From an uncultured Alphaproteobacteria bacterium (GTDB taxonomy: Bacteria; Pseudomonadota; Alphaproteobacteria; HIMB59), in assembly GCA_902601865.1 (NCBI GenBank), contig CACKOX010000003.1, positions 1-63,999 of the forward strand: a DNA stretch of 63,999 bases, given 5' to 3'. Positions 1-7,708 of this stretch are shown in pieces (position 1 is the first letter of the stretch; each line of letters begins with the position of its first letter). The notes under the pieces are model-generated. The model did no database searches. It saw nothing but the letters and a program-made list of their open reading frames with translations, and was not told the origin of the DNA. The translations under genes were made by a program, and so were the position numbers.

Positions 1-1
1 T

Positions 2-79
2 GTCTTCAAAGATGGTCCAGAACCAACTGGACTAAGATACTGCAATAATGGTTTTGCTTTAAAGTTTATTCCAAGTTAA
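2..79 (+). CDS. 3' end of an unidentified CDS (partial)
   Basis: An open frame runs from the window edge to a TAA at 77-79 and would encode about 25 C-terminal residues ending in GFALKFIPS. It converges on the bioY gene and overlaps its stop by 4 nt, which is typical of this compact genome. The piece is too short to assign a family, and a chance open frame of this size cannot be excluded. Confidence 0.35.
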   Translation, partial: VFKDGPEPTGLRYCNNGFALKFIPS

Positions 80-624
80 TTTTTTTTTATTAATAAATAA
101 GAGATTGATATAGCTAATGCTATTTTTAAAAGTTCGCTATAAATAAAAGGATATAAACCAGCTTTAATTGATTTTTCAAAACCAATAAAACCAGCGAGAT
201 GAGATAATCCACAAACAAAAATTATAGCCGCCCCAATCAATATTGAAAAAGTGACCTTTAGTAAATTTTTATTAAACAAATTTTTTGAAAAATAAGCGAT
301 TACAAAAGAAGCTAAAACCATGCCATACAAAAAGCCAAAGGTTGGCGACATCATATAGCCAAATCCTCCACCGGCAGCAAAAATAGGTAATCCTATTAAC
401 CCGAGAATAACATAGGATATAGTTGAGTAGAACCCAACCATGCCCATAGAGGCAGCAATAAAATAAACCACAAAGGTTTGAAGAGTCATAGGAACTGGGT
501 AAAATGGAATAGTTATTTTACTAGATACAGATAGAAGGATAATCCCTAATAAAAAAAAACCTAATTTTGAAATATTGCTAGATAAATACTGACTGAGAAT
601 TGTGATATTTTTTCTATTTTGCAT
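76..624 (-). CDS. bioY: BioY-family biotin transporter (S component)
   Basis: The 182-aa protein is very hydrophobic with about six membrane segments, the size and layout of BioY, the substrate-binding membrane component of biotin ECF transporters. The N-terminal part has the family pattern around ITIPFYPVPMTLQTF (residues 38-52), followed by the glycine-rich GLPIFAAGGGFGYMMSPTFG region (77-96). BioY can work alone or with the EcfAT energising module; no such module is in view. Biotin scavenging suits an organism with limited cofactor synthesis. The gene is transcribed away from the transaldolase promoter region and stands alone here. Confidence 0.85.
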   Translation of the reverse strand: MQNRKNITILSQYLSSNISKLGFFLLGIILLSVSSKITIPFYPVPMTLQTFVVYFIAASMGMVGFYSTISYVILGLIGLPIFAAGGGFGYMMSPTFGFLYGMVLASFVIAYFSKNLFNKNLLKVTFSILIGAAIIFVCGLSHLAGFIGFEKSIKAGLYPFIYSELLKIALAISISYLLIKKN

Positions 625-662
625 AGATATTATTTATAATTTTGTGTGAAGTTTGGCAATAA

Positions 663-1622
663 TTATAATTGTTCTTTAATAGTTTCCTTGAGTTTTAGGA
701 GGTCTTTGTTGAATAATCTAATTCCCTCAGCAAGCTTAAAGGAAGCCATTTGATTCTCATTTAGATGCCAACGAAAAGAGCTTTCGTTTACGTTTATTCT
801 ATCAATGTCAATTTGATTAGATTGATTTTGTGATAGTTTTTGTTCCAAATCCCCTTCTGATTTATTTAATTCTTCGAGCAGAGATGGGCTTATTGTTAAT
901 TTATCACATCCTGCTAAATTAATTATTTCTTCTTTGTTTCTAAAAGATGCAGCCATTACAATTGTATTATAATTGTACTTCTTAAAATAATTATAAATTT
1001 TCTCAACACTTTCGACACCAGGATCGTTAGTTGCATCATAGTCTTTTGAGCTGTTTGATTTAAACCAGTCAAGAATTCTTCCAACAAATGGTGATATCAA
1101 AAAAGCACCCGCCTCTGCACAAGCTACAGCTTGGGTTAAAGAAAATATTAATGTGCAATTACATGATATACCCTCTGCTTCTAATTTTTTTACAGCTTGA
1201 ATGCCCTCCCAAGTTCCAGCTATTTTTATTAAAATTCTATTTCTCGGAACTCCAGATTGTTCATAACTATTGATAATTTGTTTGGCTTTTTCAACTGTTG
1301 CCTCTGTACTAAATGATAAATCAGAGTCCACCTCTGTTGAAACATAACCTGGCACTATTTTTGTCAATTCTATTCCAAAAGCTATTGCAAGTTGATCTGC
1401 AATATAATCAACTTGATCATTTAATTGGTTAAATTTTCTACTTTTTGAATTAGCTAATACTTCATCAAAAAGTTTTTTATATTTATTGGATTGAACTGCT
1501 TTAAATATTAAAGATGGATTTGTTGTGCAATCATCAGGACTAAATTTTTGTATACTGTCTATATCTCCAGTGTCCGCAACAACTGAAGAAAATTTTTTTA
1601 GACTTTCTAATTGAGATATCAT
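663..1622 (-). CDS. tal: Transaldolase
   Basis: The 319-aa protein matches the classical (TalB-type) transaldolase fold and length of about 315 aa. It transfers dihydroxyacetone units between sedoheptulose-7-P/glyceraldehyde-3-P and erythrose-4-P/fructose-6-P in the non-oxidative pentose phosphate pathway. The N-terminal DDCTTNPSLIFKA segment (residues 30-42), RILIKIAGTWEG (129-140), which carries the Schiff-base lysine, and the ISPFVGRILDW stretch near residue 177 are all family signatures. It ends 38 nt beyond the bioY start, on the same strand, and could be cotranscribed with bioY. Cytosolic; no irregularities seen. Confidence 0.93.
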   Translation of the reverse strand: MISQLESLKKFSSVVADTGDIDSIQKFSPDDCTTNPSLIFKAVQSNKYKKLFDEVLANSKSRKFNQLNDQVDYIADQLAIAFGIELTKIVPGYVSTEVDSDLSFSTEATVEKAKQIINSYEQSGVPRNRILIKIAGTWEGIQAVKKLEAEGISCNCTLIFSLTQAVACAEAGAFLISPFVGRILDWFKSNSSKDYDATNDPGVESVEKIYNYFKKYNYNTIVMAASFRNKEEIINLAGCDKLTISPSLLEELNKSEGDLEQKLSQNQSNQIDIDRINVNESSFRWHLNENQMASFKLAEGIRLFNKDLLKLKETIKEQL

Positions 1623-1678
1623 GAAAATAAATATTGTTTCTTAATAGTTATTAAAGCTATATATTAATAAAACTTTTT

Positions 1679-2185
1679 ATGCAAAAAAAAATAATTATAT
1701 GTGGATTAGCAGATATTCAAGTTTGTGTTGATAAATACGACCCTGATAAAATGCTAACCATCATTAATAAAAACTTTGAGCCTGAGACACCCCTAGGTAT
1801 GGATAAAAATAGACACCTTAAAATGTTAATTGATGATATATCTGAGCCTAGAGATGGATTTATATTACCTGAAAAACATCATGCTCAAGAATTATTAGAT
1901 TTCACTGATGACTGGGATAAGACCAAACCTATATTAATTCATTGCCATATGGGGATAAGTCGCTCTACCGCAACAAGTTTAGGGGTTGCAGGAAAATTTG
2001 CACCTGAGAACATTGAATTAATCATTGAAAATCTGAAAGAAATAGCGCCACATGCTAGTCCCAATAAAATTATGATGAAGTACTATGATGAAATATTGGA
2101 CTTAAACAACAGACTTTATGGATCTGTCCATTATTTTAACCCTGAACCAATTGAAGAAAGTAGAATTGTAGAATTAAATTTTTAA
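1679..2185 (+). CDS. Tyrosine/dual-specificity phosphatase-like protein
   Basis: The 168-aa protein carries the cysteine-phosphatase P-loop HCHMGISRS (around residues 82-90), fitting HCX5R with catalytic Cys and Arg. An aspartate-rich stretch upstream, with DDISEPRDGF near residue 52, could supply the general acid. Small proteins of this kind are widespread in alphaproteobacteria and are usually annotated as protein tyrosine phosphatases; the substrate is unknown. It starts 57 nt from the divergent transaldolase gene, so the shared gap holds both promoters. A 51-aa zinc-finger-like ORF follows within 10 nt and is probably in the same transcript. Confidence 0.75.
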   Translation: MQKKIIICGLADIQVCVDKYDPDKMLTIINKNFEPETPLGMDKNRHLKMLIDDISEPRDGFILPEKHHAQELLDFTDDWDKTKPILIHCHMGISRSTATSLGVAGKFAPENIELIIENLKEIAPHASPNKIMMKYYDEILDLNNRLYGSVHYFNPEPIEESRIVELNF

Positions 2186-2194
2186 GATAATTTA

Positions 2195-2350
2195 ATGAAT
2201 AATAATTGTGAAGTATGCAAAAAGAAAATTATAGAACCACTATATTGGGCTGATCCAAAATTTTATAATATCCCAAAAAAAGTATTTTTTTGTGGTGCTG
2301 ATTGCTCACTAATTTATTATAAGAAAATTAAAAAATTATTTAAAATTTAA
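2195..2350 (+). CDS. Small CxxC...CxxxC protein (51 aa), probable zinc finger
   Basis: This 51-aa frame starts with ATG nine bases after the phosphatase stop. It has two cysteine pairs, CEVC at residues 5-8 and CGADC at 33-37, spaced like a small treble-clef or zinc-ribbon module. A basic tail ends KKIKKLFKI. Paired cysteines and placement behind a real gene argue for coding function. I do not recognise a specific family; metal binding is inferred from the cysteine spacing. It could be a protein-protein or nucleic-acid interaction module. Confidence 0.6.
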   Translation: MNNNCEVCKKKIIEPLYWADPKFYNIPKKVFFCGADCSLIYYKKIKKLFKI

Positions 2351-2447
2351 TAAAATCAACATTTATAGCTATGCATATTTTGCACAGCTACTTCTTAATT
2401 TCAGCAATTTAATTTTTTACAGAAAATTAGTAATTGTAATAATTCGT

Positions 2448-2501
2448 AAAACTAGCTCCAACCTTATTCCTATCCTTACTTATTCCTCCGGAGCTAGTTT
2501 T
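2448..2501 (+). terminator. Long hairpin with pyrimidine-rich loop: terminator or small RNA
   Basis: A perfect 12-bp inverted repeat (AAAACTAGCTCC at 2448-2459, GGAGCTAGTTTT at 2490-2501) encloses a 30-nt loop made almost only of C, T and A, ending in TTCCTCC. The right arm runs into TTTTATTTAAATTTT, as expected of a rho-independent terminator for the phosphatase/zinc-finger transcript. The loop is unusually long for a terminator, so a small structured RNA is an alternative. The remaining gap up to the exonuclease gene shows nothing else I can name. Confidence 0.45.
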
Positions 2502-2576
2502 ATTTAAATTTTCAAAATATTAAATTTTTTAAGTAGAACTTTATTATGCAAATTGAATGCATATAATTTTTAAAAT

Positions 2577-4004
2577 ATGAATGATCGGTTTATTTTTTGG
2601 GATCTAGAGACGACAGGGCGTAATGATAAATTTAATCAAATCACTCAAGTGGGCGCAGTATTAACAGATCATAAATTTGAAGTTAAAGATAAATTAGAAA
2701 TACATAGCAAATTAAGAGAGGGAAAATGGTTTGAACCAGGTGCATTAATCACAACTGGTGTTGATCCAAGAAGTTTAATACAAAATAATTATCCAAATTA
2801 TTACGAAGCAAGCGCTCAATTGTATGAAACTTTTCAAGAGTGGTCATCCTCATCTGCAATTTTTGTAGGTTTTAATAATATAAACTTTGATGAACCCTTT
2901 TTAAGGCAGGCACTTTATCAAAATTTGTTACCTGAGATTTATATGACAGTAACAAACAATAATGTGCGAATGGACGTTTTTGATATTTTAAGATTAGTCT
3001 CAGTATACAGCCCAGAACATATAAAATTTAATACTGACGATCAAGGTTACCCCATACTCAAATTAGATGAAGTTTTTAAGCTTAACAATATTTCAATAAG
3101 CTATGAAGCAGGACCACACGATGCAGTTTTTGATAGCCTTGTCACCCTAGAGCTTAATAAGATACTAAATGTGAGATGTCCAAAAATTTGGAATGCAGCC
3201 TATGAATTTCGTCATAGAGATACTCCTAAAAAATTCATGTTAGAAAATTTAGTATTCACTAATACTACTTTTTGGGGAAGAAGACCGACGATTAAATCTC
3301 AAACTCTTATAGGTGGTATTCCGGGAAGAAATCATCACTATCTAGTTTATAATTTGCATACTGATCCAACTAAGCTAATGGGTTTGGATGATAAAGATCT
3401 ACTTAAAAAGATGAATGATGGGGCTAGGAGAATTTGTGAGGTTTTTGATGGCTCAAAATCAAAAACACTTTTGAATGAAAGTTATTCATTCAAAGATACT
3501 AAATATGCAGAATTAGGTGTGGATGAGTTAAGAAATAGAGCGAATTTTATAAAAAAAAATGAAGAGTTTTGCTCAAGGTTGATCAAACTCCATCTTTCTA
3601 ATCAAAAAGAGTGGCCTGAGCCTTTTAATGTTGAAGATAGAATTTTTGAGAGCTTTCCATCAAATCAAGATAAAAAACTAATGATTGATTTTCATACTTC
3701 TCCGAATGAAAAGAAGTATGAAATTGCAAAACACTTTAAAGACGACCGATACAAAGAAATTGCAATAAGAATTTTATATGAAATAGCCCCTCATACTCTA
3801 CCTGAAAATGATAAGAGAAATTATGAATTTGAAATAAAAGAACGTTTTAATGATGATGATAAATCTAAATGGAATTCCAAAAACAAGATACTTTCTAGCT
3901 TAGACACTGACTTAGATAAAATGATAACAGATGAAAATGAGAAAGTTCAGTTTAAACAAAAAGTTATAACCTTTTTAAACAATGAGTCAGCAAAATGGGA
4001 TTAA
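2577..4004 (+). CDS. sbcB: Exodeoxyribonuclease I
   Basis: The 475-aa protein matches ExoI, the 3'-to-5' single-strand DNA exonuclease of mismatch repair and recombination, at near the usual length of 475 aa. DEDD-family motifs are visible: FWDLETTG (ExoI motif, residues 8-15), GFNNINFDEPFLRQAL (96-111, ExoII) and GPHDAVFDS (179-187, ExoIII). The C-terminal half follows the SH3-like/helical region of ExoI. An A9 run at 3551-3559 lies inside the frame and is read through intact, which is a useful control for the frameshifted genes elsewhere in this window. It converges on the nucleotidyltransferase with 2 nt between stops. Confidence 0.93.
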   Translation: MNDRFIFWDLETTGRNDKFNQITQVGAVLTDHKFEVKDKLEIHSKLREGKWFEPGALITTGVDPRSLIQNNYPNYYEASAQLYETFQEWSSSSAIFVGFNNINFDEPFLRQALYQNLLPEIYMTVTNNNVRMDVFDILRLVSVYSPEHIKFNTDDQGYPILKLDEVFKLNNISISYEAGPHDAVFDSLVTLELNKILNVRCPKIWNAAYEFRHRDTPKKFMLENLVFTNTTFWGRRPTIKSQTLIGGIPGRNHHYLVYNLHTDPTKLMGLDDKDLLKKMNDGARRICEVFDGSKSKTLLNESYSFKDTKYAELGVDELRNRANFIKKNEEFCSRLIKLHLSNQKEWPEPFNVEDRIFESFPSNQDKKLMIDFHTSPNEKKYEIAKHFKDDRYKEIAIRILYEIAPHTLPENDKRNYEFEIKERFNDDDKSKWNSKNKILSSLDTDLDKMITDENEKVQFKQKVITFLNNESAKWD

Positions 4005-4006
4005 AA

Positions 4007-4888
4007 TTAGATATTAGTTAAATATTCTTTAATATATTTTCCATAATCAGATTTAATTAATTTTTCTGCTATATTATTTAATTCATTTTTATTGATAAAC
4101 CCCTGTTCAAAAGAGGCAATTTCGTAAGAACCAATTTTTAATTCATTATTCTCTTCATATAGTTTTACTTTTTGGGATGCTTCTAATAAAGCATTTGCAT
4201 TTCCAGTATCGTGCCAGACAATTGAGTTATCTAAAATTTCCAAAGCTAGTTTTTTTTTGGATAAATAAATCTCAATTAAATCAGTTATCTCTAACTCGCC
4301 TCTATTCGACGGTTTTAGTGTCTTTGCATACTCTGAGGCATCTGAATCAAAAAAATAAAACCCTGGAATTATCAAATTACTTTTAGGCTTCGATGGCTTT
4401 TCTTCTATACCAATAATATTATTATTTTCATCTAATTCTATGACACCAAATTTTTCTGGATCCGGAACTGGTAATCCAAATACACTTCCGCCTACATCTT
4501 GCATCTTAAGAAGAGCTGAATTAGCATAATCAAAATATTTTTTGCCAAGAAAGATATTATCACTCAATGCTAAAACTGAGGGGTTTCCATCTAAATACTT
4601 ATCAGCAATAAAATATGCATCAGCTATACCTCTTTGTACATTTTGTATTTCATAAGAAAAATTAAGACCTACATCAGAACCAGAACCAAATGTTTTTTTA
4701 AATATTAAAAGGTCATCCTCCTGAACGATAAATAAGATATCCTTAATACCTAATCTAATTAATGTTTCCAAAGGATAATAAATCATTGGCTTATCATACA
4801 ATGGCAATAATGGCTTTGAGGCTGGAATTGTTGCTGGCATTAATCTTGTACCCTTACCAGCGGCAAGAATAATCCCTTTAGTTTTCAT
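4007..4888 (-). CDS. Glucose-1-phosphate nucleotidyltransferase, RmlA/GalU-like
   Basis: The enzyme has the nucleotidyltransferase signature GIILAAGKGTRL at its N terminus, then SKPLLPLYDKPMIYYPL, which is the RmlA pattern for activation of glucose-1-phosphate to dTDP-glucose (or UDP-glucose) for surface polysaccharides. I place the start at the ATG at 4886-4888 because it overlaps the stop of the upstream CBS gene as ATGA and begins directly before the P-loop-like motif, giving 293 aa, the normal RmlA length. An upstream in-frame ATG at 4936 would add 16 unconserved residues inside the CBS gene. RmlA seems more likely than GalU from the DKPMIYYPL sequence. Confidence 0.85.
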   Translation of the reverse strand: MKTKGIILAAGKGTRLMPATIPASKPLLPLYDKPMIYYPLETLIRLGIKDILFIVQEDDLLIFKKTFGSGSDVGLNFSYEIQNVQRGIADAYFIADKYLDGNPSVLALSDNIFLGKKYFDYANSALLKMQDVGGSVFGLPVPDPEKFGVIELDENNNIIGIEEKPSKPKSNLIIPGFYFFDSDASEYAKTLKPSNRGELEITDLIEIYLSKKKLALEILDNSIVWHDTGNANALLEASQKVKLYEENNELKIGSYEIASFEQGFINKNELNNIAEKLIKSDYGKYIKEYLTNI

Positions 4889-5361
4889 ATCCAACCAAAT
4901 GATTTTGTCAAAAATACTATTGGGATGATCATACAAATAAACGTAATCAAAATTATATTTAGCTTAGTACTCCCTCTTACAGAGCTAATTAAGTCTCTGT
5001 GAGATATAAAATTAATTAATTTATTTTGATCGTCAACAACTGGAAGGTGTCTAATATTATTTTCACCCATAATTTTAATTGCTATTTCTGAGGACATTTT
5101 TAAATCTACAGTTATAATTTCAGTGGTCATAATGTCTGACGCAGATACTAAATCAGGATCTCTTCCATCTTTAACACATTTTCTAACTATATCTCTCTCT
5201 GATACGACGCCTAATAATGTTTTGTGTTCATCTAATATTGGAACTGCTCCAATATTTTTTAAATCCATACTGTCAGCTATTTCACTAACAATTGAGTCTG
5301 GTCCAAAATATACAAACTCATCATTTAGTTTTATTTTTTTTATATCTTTAATACTTGGCAT
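4885..5361 (-). CDS. CBS-domain protein with C-terminal membrane helix
   Basis: The 158-aa protein consists of two CBS motifs: residues about 10-65, with IGAVPILDE and GVVSERDIVRKCV, and 75-130, with IMTTEIITVDL and IRHLPVVDD. CBS pairs bind adenosine nucleotides and act as energy sensors. After the second CBS comes a hydrophobic segment (residues 135-152) that would anchor the protein in the inner membrane, an unusual addition. Its stop overlaps the nucleotidyltransferase start (ATGA), so the two are translationally coupled. A role in regulating polysaccharide precursor supply is possible but is only inferred from this coupling. Confidence 0.8.
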   Translation of the reverse strand: MPSIKDIKKIKLNDEFVYFGPDSIVSEIADSMDLKNIGAVPILDEHKTLLGVVSERDIVRKCVKDGRDPDLVSASDIMTTEIITVDLKMSSEIAIKIMGENNIRHLPVVDDQNKLINFISHRDLISSVRGSTKLNIILITFICMIIPIVFLTKSFGWI

Positions 5362-5463
5362 TGTCTTATTATATAGTTTATTGGGTATTAAAATAAATTA
5401 AGCGTATTGAAGCACTTTTAACTCTTCAAAAAAGGTATTTTTTCACATATTGTTGCAAAATAA

Positions 5464-6459
5464 ATGTTCAGATTTTTTAATTCAAAAAAATGGTTTTTAT
5501 GGGCTTGGGCTGGATCGGCTGCGATTTTAGGAAGTCTATGGGTTCAAGTAGAAATCGATGTCAAAATCAATGAGTGGTTTGGAACTTTTTACGACATGAT
5601 TCAAAAGGCTCTTGCTGAGCCAAATTCAATTACTATTGAGGAATATTGGGCGGGCTTAATGTCTTTTATAACTCTTGCTGGCATTTATGTATTTATTGCT
5701 GTTTTAGTGAGTTTCTTTACTGCCCATTTCTTATTTAGATGGAGAACTGCCATGGTGGAGTGGTATCACAGTGTTTACAACTATGCTCGCACAATTGAAG
5801 GGGCTGCTCAAAGAGTTCAAGAAGACACTATTAAGTTTGGAAGAATAATGGAAGGTCTTGGAACTAGTTTAATTGAATCTGTTATGATTATTGTTCAATT
5901 CTTACCAATTTTATTAGGACTCAGCGCTGGTATTCCAATATTCTTTTTTGGTGATTGGGAATACGGTCTAGTTGTTGGTGCTTTAATATGGTCTGTTGGT
6001 GGAACTATTTTTCTTATTCTTCTTGGAATTATTCTTCGCCTCGTAGGTGTGGAATACGATTTACAAAAACAAGAGGCAGCTTATAGAAAAGTTCTAGTAA
6101 TTGCTGAAGATGATGAAACCGTTCGTCCAAAAACAATTGAAGAATTATTTGACGACGTAAGAAAAATTCATTTTGTCTCATATATTCGATATTTATACTT
6201 TAATATTGGCAGAATTGCTTATTTACAGGCAAATGTTTTAAGTGCTTATGTATTTTTAGCACCAGCAATAGTTGCAGGAGTAATTACTCTTGGTGTAATG
6301 CAACAAATTATTCGTGCCTTTGGAAGAGTTGAAGGATCAATGCAATATTTATTAAAATCTTGGCCAACAATTATTGAGTTGGCTAGTGTTTATAAAAGAC
6401 TAAGAGAATTTGAGAGAAAACTTAAAGCTACTGCAGATACTGCCAAGGCGTCTGAATAA
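5464..6459 (+). CDS. sbmA: SbmA/BacA-family inner-membrane transporter
   Basis: The 331-aa membrane protein matches the SbmA/BacA family of proton-driven peptide importers. Clear family blocks are FYDMIQKAL, YVFRWRTAM-like FLFRWRTAM, EGAAQRVQEDT (about residues 118-128), QKQEAAYRKVLV, YIRYLYFNIGRI, and AGVITLGVMQQI near the C terminus. SbmA and BacA are about 406-420 aa; this protein lacks roughly the first 75 residues, so it starts at the second membrane segment. Substrates in relatives include proline-rich peptides, microcins and bleomycin; BacA affects very-long-chain fatty acids in rhizobia. It stands alone, divergent from the CBS gene. Confidence 0.88.
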   Translation: MFRFFNSKKWFLWAWAGSAAILGSLWVQVEIDVKINEWFGTFYDMIQKALAEPNSITIEEYWAGLMSFITLAGIYVFIAVLVSFFTAHFLFRWRTAMVEWYHSVYNYARTIEGAAQRVQEDTIKFGRIMEGLGTSLIESVMIIVQFLPILLGLSAGIPIFFFGDWEYGLVVGALIWSVGGTIFLILLGIILRLVGVEYDLQKQEAAYRKVLVIAEDDETVRPKTIEELFDDVRKIHFVSYIRYLYFNIGRIAYLQANVLSAYVFLAPAIVAGVITLGVMQQIIRAFGRVEGSMQYLLKSWPTIIELASVYKRLREFERKLKATADTAKASE

Positions 6460-6568
6460 ATATTTTTGACATCACATAAACAGAGCTCAAGGCAATTAGA
6501 ACAATTATAATCCATACCCATCTATTTTTCTTATCATAGTTTTCACCATTTTTATTAGGATCAGCCAT
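6428..6568 (-). CDS. Small single-pass membrane protein (46 aa)
   Basis: A minus-strand frame begins at the ATG at 6566-6568 and overlaps the 3' end of the sbmA-like gene by 32 nt. It encodes a polar N terminus (MADPNKNGENYDKKNR), one strongly hydrophobic helix (WVWIIIVLIALSSVYVM) and a short tail. This charged-then-hydrophobic layout looks like a real small membrane protein and it fills an otherwise empty gap. No family recognised; coding status is moderate. Confidence 0.4.
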   Translation of the reverse strand: MADPNKNGENYDKKNRWVWIIIVLIALSSVYVMSKIFIQTPWQYLQ

Positions 6569-6599
6569 AATATTTAAATATAATATAAATTAATCAAAA

Positions 6600-7028
6600 T
6601 CAATTATGCTTTTTTAGATATCTCGTCCTGTTAATTACAGTATAATTTTTAAAAAGCTTCTGAGCGAGTAAATTACTTTTTTCAACTCCTTTAATAATGA
6701 GATCAAGCTTTTGATCTTTTGCTATTTCTTCTATTTTGTTCATTAAAGATCTTGCGACACCAATTTTTCTAAAATCTTGTAATACGTATAGAACATCTAA
6801 AACAATATTCTTTTCATAATAAGTCTCATTAATTTTAGCCACAACAATTCCCATAAATTTATCTTCATTTTTTGCTGCAAAAGCAAAATAATCATCCTGA
6901 AATATACACTGCCAAAATAAACTAAAATTTACTTCGTCAAATTGAAAAGAATTTGATGAGGCACTCTCATTTATTATATTCTTCCAACTTTTGAGGTGTA
7001 TTTCTTTTGGTTTTTCTATTGTGAACAT
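6600..7028 (-). CDS. GNAT-family N-acetyltransferase
   Basis: The 142-aa protein has the GNAT layout: beta strand VVAKINETYY, then the acetyl-CoA-binding motif A segment VLYVLQDFRKIGVARSLMNKIEEIA (about residues 80-104, with R-K-I-G-V-A standing in for Q/RxxGxG/A), then a C-terminal strand LDLIIKGVEKSNLLAQKLF. It would transfer an acetyl group from acetyl-CoA to an unknown amine. It is divergent from cysE across a 95-bp gap. The substrate cannot be judged from sequence. Confidence 0.8.
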   Translation of the reverse strand: MFTIEKPKEIHLKSWKNIINESASSNSFQFDEVNFSLFWQCIFQDDYFAFAAKNEDKFMGIVVAKINETYYEKNIVLDVLYVLQDFRKIGVARSLMNKIEEIAKDQKLDLIIKGVEKSNLLAQKLFKNYTVINRTRYLKKHN

Positions 7029-7098
7029 TTAACAATCAATCTAACAATTAATTGCTTTCATTTACATCAATTATTCATTAAAGACTTGATCTTAGAGC

Positions 7099-7119
7099 GA
7101 TAAGCCTTATCTGTATAAT
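7099..7119 (+). promoter_or_regulatory. cysE promoter region with palindrome
   Basis: A 13-bp palindrome, GATAAG-C-CTTATC (7099-7111), lies directly before an extended -10 element TG-TATAAT (TATAAT at 7114-7119). The cysE ATG is at 7124, so transcription from this -10 would give an almost leaderless mRNA. A repressor on the palindrome would block this promoter. TTAGAG at 7092-7097 could be a weak -35 with a 16-bp spacer. Confidence 0.4.
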
Positions 7120-7123
7120 AGAT

Positions 7124-7708
7124 ATGTTTGAGAATTTAAAAAATTATATTGAGTCCATTAAAGCCAGAGATCCTGCAGCGACCTCGATATTACTTGTTAT
7201 TTTAACATACCCGGGAGTTAAAGCAGTGTTCTTTCATCGGATAGCAAATTTCATCTGGGAACTTAATTTAAAAATTTTGGGAAGAATGATCTCACAATTA
7301 TCTAGATTTTTGACTGGAATTGAAATTCACCCTGCTGCAAAAATCGGAAAAAATTTTTTTATTGATCATGGAATGGGTGTCGTGATCGGAGAGACAGCTG
7401 AGATAGGCAACAACGTCACTATTTATCATGGAGTAACTTTAGGTGGAATATCTCCTGCTATTAAATCCTCAGAACAAGTAGGCATTAAAAGACACCCTAC
7501 TCTTGAAGATGATGTGATTGTAGGATCTGGTGCTCAAATATTAGGCCCTGTTTTAGTAAAGAGTTGTGCACGTATTGGCTCAAATGCTGTTGTTACTAAA
7601 GACGTACCTAAAGGTGGAATAATGGTTGGTATCCCTGCTAAAAATATTAGCTCAGGTAGTAAAAAAACTGATGCTACGTTTGCTCCATATGCTGTTACAA
7701 AAAAATAA
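7124..7708 (+). CDS. cysE: Serine O-acetyltransferase
   Basis: The 194-aa protein makes O-acetylserine from serine and acetyl-CoA, the first step of cysteine synthesis. It shows the C-terminal left-handed beta-helix with hexapeptide repeats from residue 67 on, including [39 protein letters not shown] and TLGG. The catalytic histidines lie in FIDHGMG and IYHGV. The C terminus carries the [22 protein letters not shown] motif of the family. It is the short (epsC-like) form lacking much of the N-terminal helical domain. A palindromic promoter region precedes it, and its stop abuts that of the convergent dehydrogenase. Confidence 0.9.
   Translation: MFENLKNYIESIKARDPAATSILLVILTYPGVKAVFFHRIANFIWELNLKILGRMISQLSRFLTGIEIHPAAKIGKNFFIDHGMGVVIGETAEIGNNVTIYHGVTLGGISPAIKSSEQVGIKRHPTLEDDVIVGSGAQILGPVLVKSCARIGSNAVVTKDVPKGGIMVGIPAKNISSGSKKTDATFAPYAVTKK

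Noticed and set aside
630-639. TTATTTATAA ahead of bioY, close to a BioR-type biotin operator (TTATMKATAA)
   Set aside because: It mismatches one position and such AT-rich 10-mers are expected often by chance in this genome; no bioR gene is in view.
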